NCBI RefSeq assembly: GCF_005889735.1 | Contig: NZ_VCKY01000003.1 | Span: forward strand, 1-64,000 | Origin: Nonomuraea turkmeniaca | GTDB lineage: Bacteria > Actinomycetota > Actinomycetes > Streptosporangiales > Streptosporangiaceae | Length of the DNA stretch: 64,000 bases | Direction of reading: 5' to 3' | In this document: in pieces, positions 16,458 through 25,909 of the stretch | Numbering within the stretch: the first letter of the stretch is position 1 | Layout: every line of letters begins with the position of its first letter | The notes under the pieces: generated by a model | The model's database searches: none | Told to the model about the DNA's origin: nothing | What the model saw: only the letters and a program-made list of their open reading frames with translations | Position numbers and translations under genes: made by a program

Positions 16458-17633
16458 TCACGGTACGGGCCGCGCCTGCATGGCCTCGGCCACGCGCTGC
16501 CGGTGCAGGCGGGCGGCCTTGGCCATGTTCCAGCCCAGGACGCCGGTGACCGCGCCGCTCCGGCGGTAGAGGGCGACGAAGCGGTTCTGCTCCGGGTCGC
16601 CCTCGATCACCTCCACGTCGGCGTCAGGGTGCGGGAGCCCGTGGGCCTGGATCTTGACGTCGTACTGGTCGGTCCAGAAGTACGGGACCGGGATGTACGG
16701 CCGGTCGTCGCCGAGGATGTTGGCGGCCACGATCTGGGCCTGGTCGACGGCGTTGGTCCGGTTCTCCAGCCGCAGCCGGCGGCCGAGCGTCTCGTGGTGC
16801 CAGGAGGCGAGGTCGCCCACGGCGTACACGCCGTCCGCGGCGCGGCAGCGGGAGTCGCACTCGACGCCGTCCCCGACGGTCAGCCCGCTGCCCTCGAGCC
16901 ACCCGGTGGCCGGGCGGGAGCCCGTGGCCACCACGACCGTGTCGGCGGGCAGCAACTCGCCGGAGGTCAGCCGCACGCCCGTGACGTGCCCGCCGGAGCC
17001 GGTCAGCTCCGCGACCGCGACGCCCAGCCGCAGGCGGACCCCGCGCTCGGCGTGCAGCCGGGTGAGCAGCGTGGACACCGGATCGCCGAGCTGGGCGGCC
17101 ATGACGGCGGGCCCCATCCCGGCGAGGGTGACGTCGAGCCCCATGCCGCGCGCGGTGGCGGCCACCTCGGCCCCGAGCACGCCCTCGCCCACGACCACCA
17201 GCCGCGGCCCGGCGAGCAGGGCGGCACGCAGCGCGAGCGCGTCGTCGAGCGTCCGCAGCACGTGTACGCCGGCCAGTCCGTCCTGGCCCGGCAGCCGGGC
17301 CGCGGTCAGGCCGGTGGCCAGCACGACGGCCTGCGCGCGGAACGCCCGGCCTGAGGCGGTGACGACCTCGCGCGCCGCGGTGTCCAGCCGGACGGCGGCG
17401 TCCCCGAGGACGAAGGCGGCGTCCAGCTTGGCCAGCTCGCTCTCCGGCCGCAGGTGCGCCCGCTCGCGTTCCCAGGCGCCCGCCAGGATCTGCTTGGACA
17501 GCGGCGGCCGGTCGTACGGCGGGTGCGGTTCGGCGCCCAGCAGCGTGATGCCGCCCTGATGGCCCTTGCGGCGCAGCGCCTCCGCGACGGCGAGGCCGCC
17601 GGCGGAGGCGCCCACGATCAGCACGTCGCTCAA
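16458..17633 (-). CDS. FAD-dependent ferredoxin (redoxin) reductase
   Basis: The 391-residue protein belongs to the putidaredoxin-reductase-like group. FAD motif VLIVGASAGGLAVAEALRR is at residues 4-22, followed by PYDRPPLSKQIL and the NAD(P)H motif VVVGEGVLGAEVA. The second FAD motif is DGVYAVGDLASW, and the C-terminal reductase domain follows. It passes electrons from NAD(P)H to a ferredoxin for a P450 or oxygenase. Its ATG overlaps the stop of a 42-residue upstream peptide by 4 bp. Unusually, that small gene is not a ferredoxin. Divergent TetR regulator nearby. Confidence 0.93.
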   Translation of the reverse strand: MSDVLIVGASAGGLAVAEALRRKGHQGGITLLGAEPHPPYDRPPLSKQILAGAWERERAHLRPESELAKLDAAFVLGDAAVRLDTAAREVVTASGRAFRAQAVVLATGLTAARLPGQDGLAGVHVLRTLDDALALRAALLAGPRLVVVGEGVLGAEVAATARGMGLDVTLAGMGPAVMAAQLGDPVSTLLTRLHAERGVRLRLGVAVAELTGSGGHVTGVRLTSGELLPADTVVVATGSRPATGWLEGSGLTVGDGVECDSRCRAADGVYAVGDLASWHHETLGRRLRLENRTNAVDQAQIVAANILGDDRPYIPVPYFWTDQYDVKIQAHGLPHPDADVEVIEGDPEQNRFVALYRRSGAVTGVLGWNMAKAARLHRQRVAEAMQARPVP

Positions 17634-17758
17634 GGCCGCTCGCCCAGGGCGATCGCGCCGGCCGGCCGCACACTGGCGGACTCAAGGACAGCGGCGTGCG
17701 ACTCCCCGGTGGGCGGGGGCTCCAGGGTGAGGAAGGGGTGATCCTGGATCACATTCAC
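17630..17758 (-). CDS. Small 42-residue protein coupled to ferredoxin reductase
   Basis: GTG 17758 has a strong AAGGAG 6 bp upstream, and the stop overlaps the reductase ATG (ATGA). Both features support real translation. The product begins VNVIQDHPFLTLEPPP and ends GAIALGERP, with no Cys, so it is not the ferredoxin expected in this position. It could be a remnant of a larger oxygenase subunit reduced to its last residues, or a small partner. I do not recognise it. Confidence 0.55.
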   Translation of the reverse strand: MNVIQDHPFLTLEPPPTGESHAAVLESASVRPAGAIALGERP

Positions 17759-17906
17759 GTGGGTCTCCTTGGGTCGGTGAGGCAGGCGGCGGACCGGCCG
17801 CCGTGCACGGGGACGATCGCTCGAGAGCTCCTTCTTCCGGTCAGCGAGCCGCCGGCGGCGCAGGTGAACGACATGATCCCGGCCATGGCCAGGATGCCCC
17901 CGACAG

Positions 17907-17930
17907 CAACCGGACAACTCTGTCCGGTTG
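17907..17930. promoter_or_regulatory. TetR operator: 10-bp inverted repeat with 4-bp spacer
   Basis: CAACCGGACA-ACTC-TGTCCGGTTG is a perfect dyad. It ends 14 bp before the TetR start, and a TACGAT -10-like box follows at 17932-17937. The GTG at 17945 would then be at or next to the transcription start, so the message is probably leaderless. The site is also well placed to control the divergent reductase operon. Confidence 0.7.
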
Positions 17931-17944
17931 TTACGATACCCACC

Positions 17945-18505
17945 GTGCAGGAGTCGCGTAAACCGAACAGGGGCCCGAGCGCCGCCGCGGAGAACCGGGC
18001 GGCGCTGATCGCTGCGGCCCGTGAGGTCTTCGCGGGCGCCGGGTTCAACGCGCCGCTCAGCATGGTCGCCCGCGCCGCCGGGGTCGGGCAGGGCAGCCTC
18101 TACCGGCACTTTCCCGACCGGGTCAGCCTCGCGATGGCCGTGTTCGAGGAGGGCGTCGCCGAGCTGGAGGCGCTGGCGGCCGAGCCCGGCACGACCCTGG
18201 CCGACGTGCTGACCCGGATGACCGAGCAGACCGTCGCCTCGACGGCGTTCATCGAGATGGTGAGCGCGGCCCCGGTGGACCTCGACACCCGCATACTCGG
18301 CCTGCGTACGCGCGTGGCGGACCTGCTGGCCGGACTGCTCGCCGACCCCGGGAAGGCCGGCGGCTTCCGCGCGGACCTCACGGCCGACGACCTGGTCCTG
18401 GCCATCGGCATGCTCGCCGGCGTGCTCGCCAAGACCCCGGCCCCCCGCCGGCGCGAGACCGCCGCACGTGTGTGGACCCTGCTCCGGGCGGGCATCGAGG
18501 CCTGA
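17945..18505 (+). CDS. TetR-family transcriptional regulator
   Basis: The product is 186 residues from GTG 17945 (VQESRKPNRGPS). The N-terminal helix-turn-helix includes PLSMVARAAGVGQGSLYRHFPDR at about residues 35-60, and a helical ligand domain follows. Longer frames upstream would run through the operator and are unlikely. The perfect dyad just upstream suggests that it represses itself and the divergent peptide/ferredoxin-reductase operon. Ligand unknown. Confidence 0.88.
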   Translation: MQESRKPNRGPSAAAENRAALIAAAREVFAGAGFNAPLSMVARAAGVGQGSLYRHFPDRVSLAMAVFEEGVAELEALAAEPGTTLADVLTRMTEQTVASTAFIEMVSAAPVDLDTRILGLRTRVADLLAGLLADPGKAGGFRADLTADDLVLAIGMLAGVLAKTPAPRRRETAARVWTLLRAGIEA

Positions 18506-18532
18506 CCGGCCGCCCCGCCGAGCTCGGTGGCG

Positions 18533-21500
18533 CTACTTCTGCATGAACCTGTCCATGATGGTGTTCAACGGACGCTCGGCGACCTTGTCGAAGACCAGCG
18601 CCGCGGCCACCGCGAAGAGCGCGATCGGCCACGCCACCGGGCCGAGCGGCGTCGAGCCGAAGAAGTGGCTGACCCCGGGCGTCTGGACGATCGCCGCCAG
18701 CGCCGCCGCCGAGCCGAGCGCGCTGAGCAGCACGGTCCGGTCCCGTCCCGCGGTCTGCACCGTCTGGGCCAGCTGGGTGCCGACCAGGGCCACCAGCCCG
18801 ACCGTACGCGCTCGCGCCGCCCTGCCGGTGAACGTGGCCAGCGTCCAGGCGAGCCCCGCGCCGAACGAGGTGACCACGGCACGCCGGACGATGTCCCGCG
18901 TGAGCGCCTGGCCCAGCGAGCTCTCCGGGCCCTCTTGCAGCAGGTTCGCCGCCTCCTCGGGCGAGGGCGCGCGCAGCGCGATGGCCAGCGCGGGCGCCAG
19001 GTCCGTGAGCAGGTTGACCAGCAGCAGCTGGCGGGCCGACAGCGGGGAGGTGCCCGTGGTGAGCGCGCCGACCACGGTGAAGCCGATCTCGCCCAGGTTG
19101 CCGCCCACCAGGATGGCCAGCGCCTCGCGGACCGAGGCCCACATGGCGCGGCCCTCGGCCAGCGCCGAGACGATGGTCTCCAGCCGGTCGTCGCTCACGA
19201 CCATGTCGGCGGCGGCCCGCGCCGCCGGGGTGCCGACGCCGCCCAGGGCGATGCCGACGTCGGCCAGACGGATCCCGGCGGCGTCGTTCGCGCCGTCACC
19301 CGTCATCGCCACGACCTTGCCCAGCCGCTGGAACGAGCGCACGACCCGGACCTTCTGCTCCGGCGTGCAGCGGGCCACCACGTCGATCCCCGGCAGTCGC
19401 GCGTCCAGCCGGGCGTCGTCCAGCTCGTCGAGCTCGGCACCGGTGAGCACGCGCGGCTCGGCCTCGATCAGCTCGGCGGCGATGGCGCTCGCCGTGCTGG
19501 GGTGATCCCCGGTGATCATGACGATCTGCACGCCGGCCGCCCGCAGGCGGGTGACGGCCGGGCTGGCGGTGTGGCGCACCACGTCGGCCAGGCCGAGCAG
19601 CCCGACGAAGGTCAGGTCCGTGACGTCATCGTCGTCGAAATCGTTCAGCCCGGCGGGCCGGCGTTCGGCCACGGCCAGCACACGGTGGCCCGAGGCGGCC
19701 AGGCTTTCCACGCGCTCGTCGATGCGGCGGCGTTCCTTGTCGTCGAGGGGGCGGTCCTCGCCGTCCACGCGCACCCGGGAGCAGCGTGGCAACACGATCT
19801 CGGGCGCCCCCTTGACGCTGAGCAGCCGCGTCCGGCCGGACCGGCCGAGGGTGGCGTGGAATCCCCTGGACGGCTCGAACGGCAGCGCCGCCAGCTCGCG
19901 CCAGCCCGGCGCGCCCGTCTTGCGGCTCACTCCCGCGTCCTTGGCCCCGGTGGAGACGGCCGCGTCGGTCAGATGGCTGTGGACGCCGTTGCCCTCCCGG
20001 TGGGGCGTCGCGCGCTGTCCGGCGGCCAGCACCGCGGCGAGGTCGCCCAGCTTCCCCACCGGCACCTCGCGGCGGGCGTCGCAGACGCGGGTCAGGCGGA
20101 TCTCACCGGCGGTGAGCGTGCCCGTCTTGTCGAAGCACAGCACCTCGACCCTGCCGAGCGCCTCGATGGTCCGCGGGTCGCGTACGTGCACGCCGTGCGC
20201 GGACAGGCGGCGGGTGGCAGCCAGCTGGGCCGCGCTGACCAGCAGCGGAAGTCCTTCGGGTACGGCCGCCACGGCGAGGTTGACGCCTTCGGCGAGCGTC
20301 TGGCGCAGGGGCCGGCCGCGCGCCAGGCCGGCAAGAGTCAGCGCCGCCGCCGCGCCGCCCGCGATCGGCGTGGTGGCCCGGGTGATCCGCGCCAGCCGGT
20401 CGGCCACCCCGCTGCGCGGGGCACGCTCCTCCGCGGCGGCCAGGGCCCGGCCCGTCTCCGTGGCCTCGCCCACGGCCACCACCACGGCCGTGACCTTGCC
20501 CGCCGCGATCGAGGTGCTCTCGTACAACATGGAGCGCCGCTCGGCCACGTCCCTGGCGAAGACGGGCGCGGCGTTCTTGGACACCGGCAGGGACTCGCCG
20601 GTCAGCGCCGACTCGTCGGCCTCCAGCCCGTCGGCCGCCACGATCCGGCAGTCGGCGGGCACCACCTGGCCCGCGGAGAGCACCACCACGTCGCCGGGGA
20701 CCAGGTCGTGGGCGTCGACCTCGTGTTCCGCGCCGTCACGCAGCACGCGGGCGTGCACGCGTACGTGCCGGGCCAGCTCGGCCAGCGTCCGGGCGGTGGC
20801 CACTCGCTGCACGCCGCCGGCCAGCGCCGACAGCCCCATCACGCTGGACACCAGCGCGGCGTCCACGAGCGAGCCCACCGCGGCCGAGCCCACCGCGCCG
20901 GCCGCGAGCACCGGCGTGAACGGGTTGGCCAGCTCCGCCGCCGTCTCGCGGAGCAACGACAGCCGCCGGCCCTTGGCGGCGAGCGGCGTCCGCCGGCGGG
21001 CGGCCTCGGCCTCGCTCAGCCCGCCGGGGCCGGTGTCCAGCTCGCGCAGCACCGTCTCGACCGGCATCGCGTGCCACGGCCGCGGGTCGGCCGGGGTGAG
21101 GGCGGGCGTCAGCGTGGTACGCCAGGCGCGCCAGGCGCCGTGCGCCATCGACAGGCAGGTCGCGATGTGGAGCGCGGTCAGGGCGTTGCCCGCCGAGCTC
21201 GCGGCGGGGGAGGTGAGCGCGAACAGGGCACCCACGCCGGTGCCGCCGCGGGCCAGCCGCACCCCGCCGACGGACACCTCGCGTGCCGCCGGGATGGCGG
21301 CGATCAGCGCGACCAGGGGCCGCAGATCGTCGTCGAGCAACAGATGGGCCCCCCACGGTGGAGGACTGGGGGCTTTGCGGCCGTTCTGCGCGTCCGCGGT
21401 GACCCCGGCTCCGCAGTCGGCCTGGGCCAGGGCCTGGGGGGAGGAGGAGACCAGCAGCACCGCCGCCCCGCCCGCCTGCAACTCCCGCACCTGGTCCGCG

Positions 21501-22729
21501 TCCACACCGGGCCGCACGATCACGTTCAGCCCGCTCTTGTGCGCGGCGGCGACGGCGGCCTCCGCGTCGGGTGAACGCTGCCGCACCGTCTCGGCGGTCG
21601 CCTGCTTCTCGCCGTCGCGGGTCAGGGTGAGCCGCCGGCCGCGGGCTCGCAGCCGCCACGGCCCCTCCTCCTGCGCGGCCGCCGGCCGGTCGGGGTCGAA
21701 CAGCCGGTACAGCCACGTGGCGATCTCCTCGTGGTCGGCGCCGGACGCGGGCCGTACCTGGCCGATCGCGCTGCGCGGCGACAGCAGGACGTCCTCGTCG
21801 AACACCACGGTGTCGATCCGGTCCAGCCGCCGCAGTGCCGCACGGTCGGCGACCACCACGCCCCGGCGCGACAACACGAAGCCGAGCTCGGCGGCGAACG
21901 TCTCACGTCCCGCGAACGCCGGCTTGGGCGTGCAGATCATCGCCGTCTGCAGACCGCGCCGCGCGTTCATGCTCATCAGCGCGCCGACCACGCCGCCCGC
22001 CGGCGCACCGGCGAGCAGTTGGTCGGCGTACCGGTCGGCGGGGCCGGGCGGCAGCGGGACGGGCCGCTCCGCGGGCACCGCCGAGGCCGCGGCCTGCTCC
22101 GGCGTCCCGGTCAGCCGCTCGTGCACCGCCTGCCACGCGCTGTCCGCGGCGTGGTTCTCCCTCAGTTGCACCAGACGCTGGGTCGTGTCGACCACCAGCC
22201 CCGTCAGGCCGGGCGCCAGTCCCTTCACGGCGGCGCTCGCCACGGGCAGCCACGTCCTCAGCGCGGGCAGGGGGATCGCGTCGTCGATCGCATCCCGTAG
22301 CCGCGGCAGGTTGTCGACCAGCGACACCAGGCCGGCGACCTCCGCGGGCAGCGGGGTGCGGTGGACGAGCCACTCCACGCCGGTCGCCACGATGCCGCCC
22401 AGGTCCGCCGCCAGGACCAGCCCGGGCGGCGGCTCGGCGGCCACCCGCGACTCGGCCTTGGCCTCCGCCTCGTCCAGGGCCCTCATCAGCTCGCCGGTGT
22501 CGGCCGGCGGGTCGTCCAACGCCACGATCGCCCGGCCCAGCGGCACGTTGACCCGCGCCCACCGCACTCCCGGCACCGCCTGCAGCCGGCTCTCGATCTC
22601 GGCCTCCAGGACCGGCTCGCGCAGCAGCTCCAGATGGATCCGGCCCGGATATTTCCAGGTGGAGCGCCCGCCGAGAGCGCCGACCGCGTCCGTCATGCGG
22701 TGCAGGGTACGGGTGATGTGTCCGAGCAT
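18533..22729 (-). CDS. Very large P-type cation ATPase (CtpI-like)
   Basis: The 1398-residue membrane pump resembles the oversized mycobacterial CtpI group. The N-terminal 500 residues include an HMA-like ferredoxin fold (GRIHLELLREPVLEAEI) without the CxxC metal pair, a long soluble region and a degenerate duplicated ATPase half. The canonical second half has actuator TGES, metal-site PEGLP, phosphorylation motif DKTGT (Asp867) and hinge MTGDGAND, then C-terminal membrane helices. PEGL rather than CPC suggests a hard cation (Ca, Mn or Mg) rather than Cu or Zn. ATG 22729; no neighbours share its strand closely. Ion specificity is inferred. Confidence 0.9.
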   Translation of the reverse strand: MLGHITRTLHRMTDAVGALGGRSTWKYPGRIHLELLREPVLEAEIESRLQAVPGVRWARVNVPLGRAIVALDDPPADTGELMRALDEAEAKAESRVAAEPPPGLVLAADLGGIVATGVEWLVHRTPLPAEVAGLVSLVDNLPRLRDAIDDAIPLPALRTWLPVASAAVKGLAPGLTGLVVDTTQRLVQLRENHAADSAWQAVHERLTGTPEQAAASAVPAERPVPLPPGPADRYADQLLAGAPAGGVVGALMSMNARRGLQTAMICTPKPAFAGRETFAAELGFVLSRRGVVVADRAALRRLDRIDTVVFDEDVLLSPRSAIGQVRPASGADHEEIATWLYRLFDPDRPAAAQEEGPWRLRARGRRLTLTRDGEKQATAETVRQRSPDAEAAVAAAHKSGLNVIVRPGVDADQVRELQAGGAAVLLVSSSPQALAQADCGAGVTADAQNGRKAPSPPPWGAHLLLDDDLRPLVALIAAIPAAREVSVGGVRLARGGTGVGALFALTSPAASSAGNALTALHIATCLSMAHGAWRAWRTTLTPALTPADPRPWHAMPVETVLRELDTGPGGLSEAEAARRRTPLAAKGRRLSLLRETAAELANPFTPVLAAGAVGSAAVGSLVDAALVSSVMGLSALAGGVQRVATARTLAELARHVRVHARVLRDGAEHEVDAHDLVPGDVVVLSAGQVVPADCRIVAADGLEADESALTGESLPVSKNAAPVFARDVAERRSMLYESTSIAAGKVTAVVVAVGEATETGRALAAAEERAPRSGVADRLARITRATTPIAGGAAAALTLAGLARGRPLRQTLAEGVNLAVAAVPEGLPLLVSAAQLAATRRLSAHGVHVRDPRTIEALGRVEVLCFDKTGTLTAGEIRLTRVCDARREVPVGKLGDLAAVLAAGQRATPHREGNGVHSHLTDAAVSTGAKDAGVSRKTGAPGWRELAALPFEPSRGFHATLGRSGRTRLLSVKGAPEIVLPRCSRVRVDGEDRPLDDKERRRIDERVESLAASGHRVLAVAERRPAGLNDFDDDDVTDLTFVGLLGLADVVRHTASPAVTRLRAAGVQIVMITGDHPSTASAIAAELIEAEPRVLTGAELDELDDARLDARLPGIDVVARCTPEQKVRVVRSFQRLGKVVAMTGDGANDAAGIRLADVGIALGGVGTPAARAAADMVVSDDRLETIVSALAEGRAMWASVREALAILVGGNLGEIGFTVVGALTTGTSPLSARQLLLVNLLTDLAPALAIALRAPSPEEAANLLQEGPESSLGQALTRDIVRRAVVTSFGAGLAWTLATFTGRAARARTVGLVALVGTQLAQTVQTAGRDRTVLLSALGSAAALAAIVQTPGVSHFFGSTPLGPVAWPIALFAVAAALVFDKVAERPLNTIMDRFMQK

Positions 22730-23089
22730 GGGTTTTCCCGTACCCCGCCAGTCGGGATCAGTCGGTGGCGCTGCTTAAATCTCCATGAACATCTCCGTGA
22801 ACAACGCCTTACCGCGTCATGCGGGAGGGCGGAAGTCGAGCATCCCCGCGGCCTCGCGTTCGCCGGGGCGGTGCTGCTGACGTTCCTGGCCAGGATCACG
22901 GGTTTGGCATCTTGCCGTACCTGATCCTGTGGTTGCATCCCGATCGTCGGGCGGCTGGGGGTCGCCTAGGGAAAGCCCTAGGGCGGATCCTGAGGCGGTC
23001 GGGGTCCCTTCCATGCCAGCCTGCGGGTAATCGGACCCGCGCGGCCGAAGGGGCGAGCCGCGCCATGAAGCCTGGGGGTGGGCAGAGGC
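22730..23089. promoter_or_regulatory. 360-bp divergent intergenic region with a small perfect hairpin
   Basis: This gap separates the P-type ATPase and S41 protease starts. It holds CCTAGGG-AAAG-CCCTAGG (22965-22982), a perfect 7-bp-arm hairpin 107 bp before the protease start, which may be an operator or leader element. No convincing gene or ribosome site was seen in the rest. Confidence 0.45.
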
Positions 23090-25006
23090 ATGACGGAGTC
23101 ATCAGAGACGATGGCCAAGCGACTGGCCGACGCGGTGGAGCTGCGGGACTTCCTGCGCACGGCGGGCACGTTGACGCTCGCGGACCGGCGCGTGCTGGTC
23201 CAGCAGGCGCTCGTGCTCATCGAGCAGAACTACGTGCACCTTCCGCTCAAGGTCGCGATGCACGCCGTGCACCCGGTCCAGCGGCTCAGGCTGCTCGGCC
23301 TGCGGCTCAGCCGGCAGACCGAGCAGAGCATGGACCCGGAGTGGCGCTTCCACCAGGAACTGTCGGAGATCTTCCACTCCGTGCGCGACCTGCACACCAA
23401 CTACCTGCTGCCGGCGCCGTTCTCCGGCAAGATCGCGTACCTGCCGTACCAGATCGAGGAGTACTTCGAGGGCGACGCGCCGCACTATGTGGTGACCAGG
23501 GTCGTCGAGGGGTTCTCCGCTCCGGGGTTCGGCCCCGGCGTGGAGGTGACGCACTGGAACGGCGTGCCGATCGAGCGGGCGGTGGCGGTCAACGCGACAC
23601 GCTTCGCGGGCGGCAACGCCGCGGCGCGGCACTCGCGCGGCCTGCAGTCGCTCACCCTCCGGCCGCTGCGCATCCACGTGCCGCCGGACGAGGACTGGGT
23701 GGTCGTCACCTACGTCAACGGCGACGGGATCTCCAGGGAACTGCGCGAGAAATGGCGCATCACCGAGAACGTGCCGCCCTTCGTGGACGCGGACGAGCTC
23801 AGCACCGCCGCCATGGCCCAGGGACTCGACCTCGGCACGGACGAGATCGGCCGCGCCGTCAAGATGTTGTACGTGCCCGAGGCGGTCACCGCGCGGGAGT
23901 CCGTCGACGTCGCGGACCTCACGACCGAGCCCGCGGCGCCCGGAGCGGACGTCCCGACGTCCATGCCGGCCGTGTTCCGGGCCAGGAGCGTGGACACCGC
24001 GTCCGGCACCTACGGCCACATCCGCGTGTTCACGTTCAACGTCAACGACCCCGAGGGGTTCGTACTCGAGTTCGTCCGGCTCATCGGGCTTCTGCCGCAG
24101 AACGGGCTCATCGTGGACGTCCGCGGCAACGGCGGCGGGCACATCTTCGCCAGCGAGTTCCTCCTGCAGACGCTCACCCCTCACCCGATCTCCCCGGAGC
24201 CGACGCAGTTCATCGCGACGCCGCTCAACCTGCGTATCTGCGCGCAGCACAAGAACAACCCGACCGGCCAGATCGACCTCACCCCGTGGTGCAGGTCGAT
24301 GGAGCAGGCGCTGGAGACGGCCGCCGTCTACTCCGGCGGCTTCACCATCACGCCCCTCGACGGCGCCAACGCCATCGGCCAGCAGTACCACGGCCCGGTC
24401 GTGCTGATCACGGACGCCCGCTGCTACTCGGCGACCGACATCTTCGCCGCCGGCTTCCAGGACCACAGGATCGGCCCCGTCCTCGGCGTGGACGACAACA
24501 CCGGCGCGGGCGGCGCCAACGTGTGGACGCACGAGCTGCTCAAGACGCTGCTGGAGCTGCCCGAGCCGAACCCTGACACGCCGTACAGGCCGCTGCCGGG
24601 GCAGGCGAACATGCGGGTGTCGATCCGGCGCACCCTGCGCGTGCACGACCTCGCGGGCACCCCCGTCGAGGACCTCGGCATCGCGCCCGACCACCGCCAC
24701 CGCATGACGCGCAGGGATGTGCTCCAGGGCAACACAGATCTGCTCGAACGGGCCGGACAGTTGCTGGCCGGTCAGCCGGCTCGCCGCCTCGACGCGGAGA
24801 TCGCCGCGGCGAGCGGCGAGCTGACCCTGCGAAGCCGGCTCGTGGACCGGGCCGACGTCTACCTCGACGGCCGGCCGCGGTTGTCGGTGGACCTGACGCA
24901 GGAGTCGGTGACGTTCTCCGTCCCGGGGATCGGCGTCGCCGAGGTCGTCCGGGTGGAGGGCTTCAAGGAGGGGGAGCTCGTCGCCGCTCGTACGATCGTC
25001 CGCTGA
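23090..25006 (+). CDS. S41-family (tail-specific/C-terminal processing) serine protease
   Basis: The product is 638 residues from ATG 23090; GTG 23078 is possible and neither has an ideal ribosome site. The S41 core lies in the last 300 residues: LIVDVRGNGGGH, then VVLITDARCYSATDIFAAGFQD with the probable nucleophile Ser447, and later GVDDNTGAGGANVW. The usual catalytic Lys a few turns after the Ser is not obvious (DHR is seen). The N-terminal half is soluble, with no signal peptide, so it likely acts in the cytoplasm. Convergent with the amidase gene, 5 bp apart. Confidence 0.85.
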   Translation: MTESSETMAKRLADAVELRDFLRTAGTLTLADRRVLVQQALVLIEQNYVHLPLKVAMHAVHPVQRLRLLGLRLSRQTEQSMDPEWRFHQELSEIFHSVRDLHTNYLLPAPFSGKIAYLPYQIEEYFEGDAPHYVVTRVVEGFSAPGFGPGVEVTHWNGVPIERAVAVNATRFAGGNAAARHSRGLQSLTLRPLRIHVPPDEDWVVVTYVNGDGISRELREKWRITENVPPFVDADELSTAAMAQGLDLGTDEIGRAVKMLYVPEAVTARESVDVADLTTEPAAPGADVPTSMPAVFRARSVDTASGTYGHIRVFTFNVNDPEGFVLEFVRLIGLLPQNGLIVDVRGNGGGHIFASEFLLQTLTPHPISPEPTQFIATPLNLRICAQHKNNPTGQIDLTPWCRSMEQALETAAVYSGGFTITPLDGANAIGQQYHGPVVLITDARCYSATDIFAAGFQDHRIGPVLGVDDNTGAGGANVWTHELLKTLLELPEPNPDTPYRPLPGQANMRVSIRRTLRVHDLAGTPVEDLGIAPDHRHRMTRRDVLQGNTDLLERAGQLLAGQPARRLDAEIAAASGELTLRSRLVDRADVYLDGRPRLSVDLTQESVTFSVPGIGVAEVVRVEGFKEGELVAARTIVR

Positions 25007-25011
25007 CCCGC

Positions 25012-25818
25012 CTACACGCGCAGCAGCGACGGCCAGGTCTTGGGCCCGACGAAGCCGTCTTCGTCGAGGCCCTCGGCCCGCTGGAAGCCGCGGACGAGCT
25101 CGACCAGGCCGGTGTCGCACCGAGTCGACTTCAACCAGCCCTCCAGCCCCTCCGCGACGCCGGCGTAGGCGGCCGGCGGCACGTGGCCGCGGGCGAACAG
25201 GCAGCCTCTCACCGTCTTGACGTCGAAGTTGTCGTCACCGAGGCGGATCTGCGGCAGGTTCTTCACGAGGTTCTCCGTCCAGGATGGGTCCGGTTCGCCC
25301 TTGACGGCAGCGGCGACGGACGCCCGGAAGTCGTTCATGTCGAGGGAGTGGGGGTCCGGCTTGGCGGTGTTGACCTCGCGGTGCGCCTTCACCCGCGAGG
25401 CCGGCAGCCCGAACTCGCGGCACAACTCCGCGCACAGCCGGATGTACGCCGCGATCTGCGCCGCGGGCCAGGGTTGGACGCCGTTGTTCTCGGCCTCGAT
25501 GCCGATCGAGCTGGAGTTGTCGTGCCGTGGCGAGGTCGAGGGGGCGTTGTGCCAGCACCGTCCGGCGGCGATGACGTAGATCGTGCCGGATCTGCCGATC
25601 CCGAAGTGCGACAGCGGCCCGTCCAGTCCTGGGCGGCCGTCACGCACCACCGCCAGCGACGGGTAGTCGCCGCCGCCGGCCGGGCCGGCGGTGTGGTGGC
25701 AGACGATGCCCTGCACCTCGGGTTGCGGTCCGTGACCGCGGGTCTTCCATCCGGCCACTTCGGTCACCGGTCCGCCGGTGCGGCGGGCGACGTCGGCAAG
25801 CTGGGTCAGGAACGGCAT
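25012..25818 (-). CDS. N-acetylmuramoyl-L-alanine amidase with peptidoglycan-binding tail
   Basis: The 268-residue protein has an Amidase_2 (PGRP-like) domain at about residues 15-165. Probable zinc ligands are in VCHHTAG (His41/42) and AHREVNTAKPDPH (His146, Asp155). A short PG_binding_1 domain is at 229-268 (VRGFQRAEGLDEDGFVGPKTW). No signal peptide is present. That arrangement matches actinophage endolysins, so the gene may be of phage origin, though no other phage gene is near. It cleaves the amide between muramic acid and the stem peptide. Confidence 0.88.
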   Translation of the reverse strand: MPFLTQLADVARRTGGPVTEVAGWKTRGHGPQPEVQGIVCHHTAGPAGGGDYPSLAVVRDGRPGLDGPLSHFGIGRSGTIYVIAAGRCWHNAPSTSPRHDNSSSIGIEAENNGVQPWPAAQIAAYIRLCAELCREFGLPASRVKAHREVNTAKPDPHSLDMNDFRASVAAAVKGEPDPSWTENLVKNLPQIRLGDDNFDVKTVRGCLFARGHVPPAAYAGVAEGLEGWLKSTRCDTGLVELVRGFQRAEGLDEDGFVGPKTWPSLLRV

Positions 25819-25909
25819 GTGTCAGGAACCTTCATCACAATCGTCGCGGGCATCTGCTTACAGATCCATAGCATGCCCTATCGCTGCGTGATCGTGAGAA
25901 TCAGACGAT

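Noticed and set aside
18527-22778. Plus-strand open frames of over 1000 codons opposite the P-type ATPase gene
   Set aside because: Antisense shadows of a clear 1398-residue P-type ATPase with all motifs; the shadows are low complexity with no domain.
22965-22982. CCTAGGG-AAAG-CCCTAGG as a DosR-type box
   Set aside because: Spacing and sequence do not fit the DosR consensus; kept only as an unassigned hairpin.
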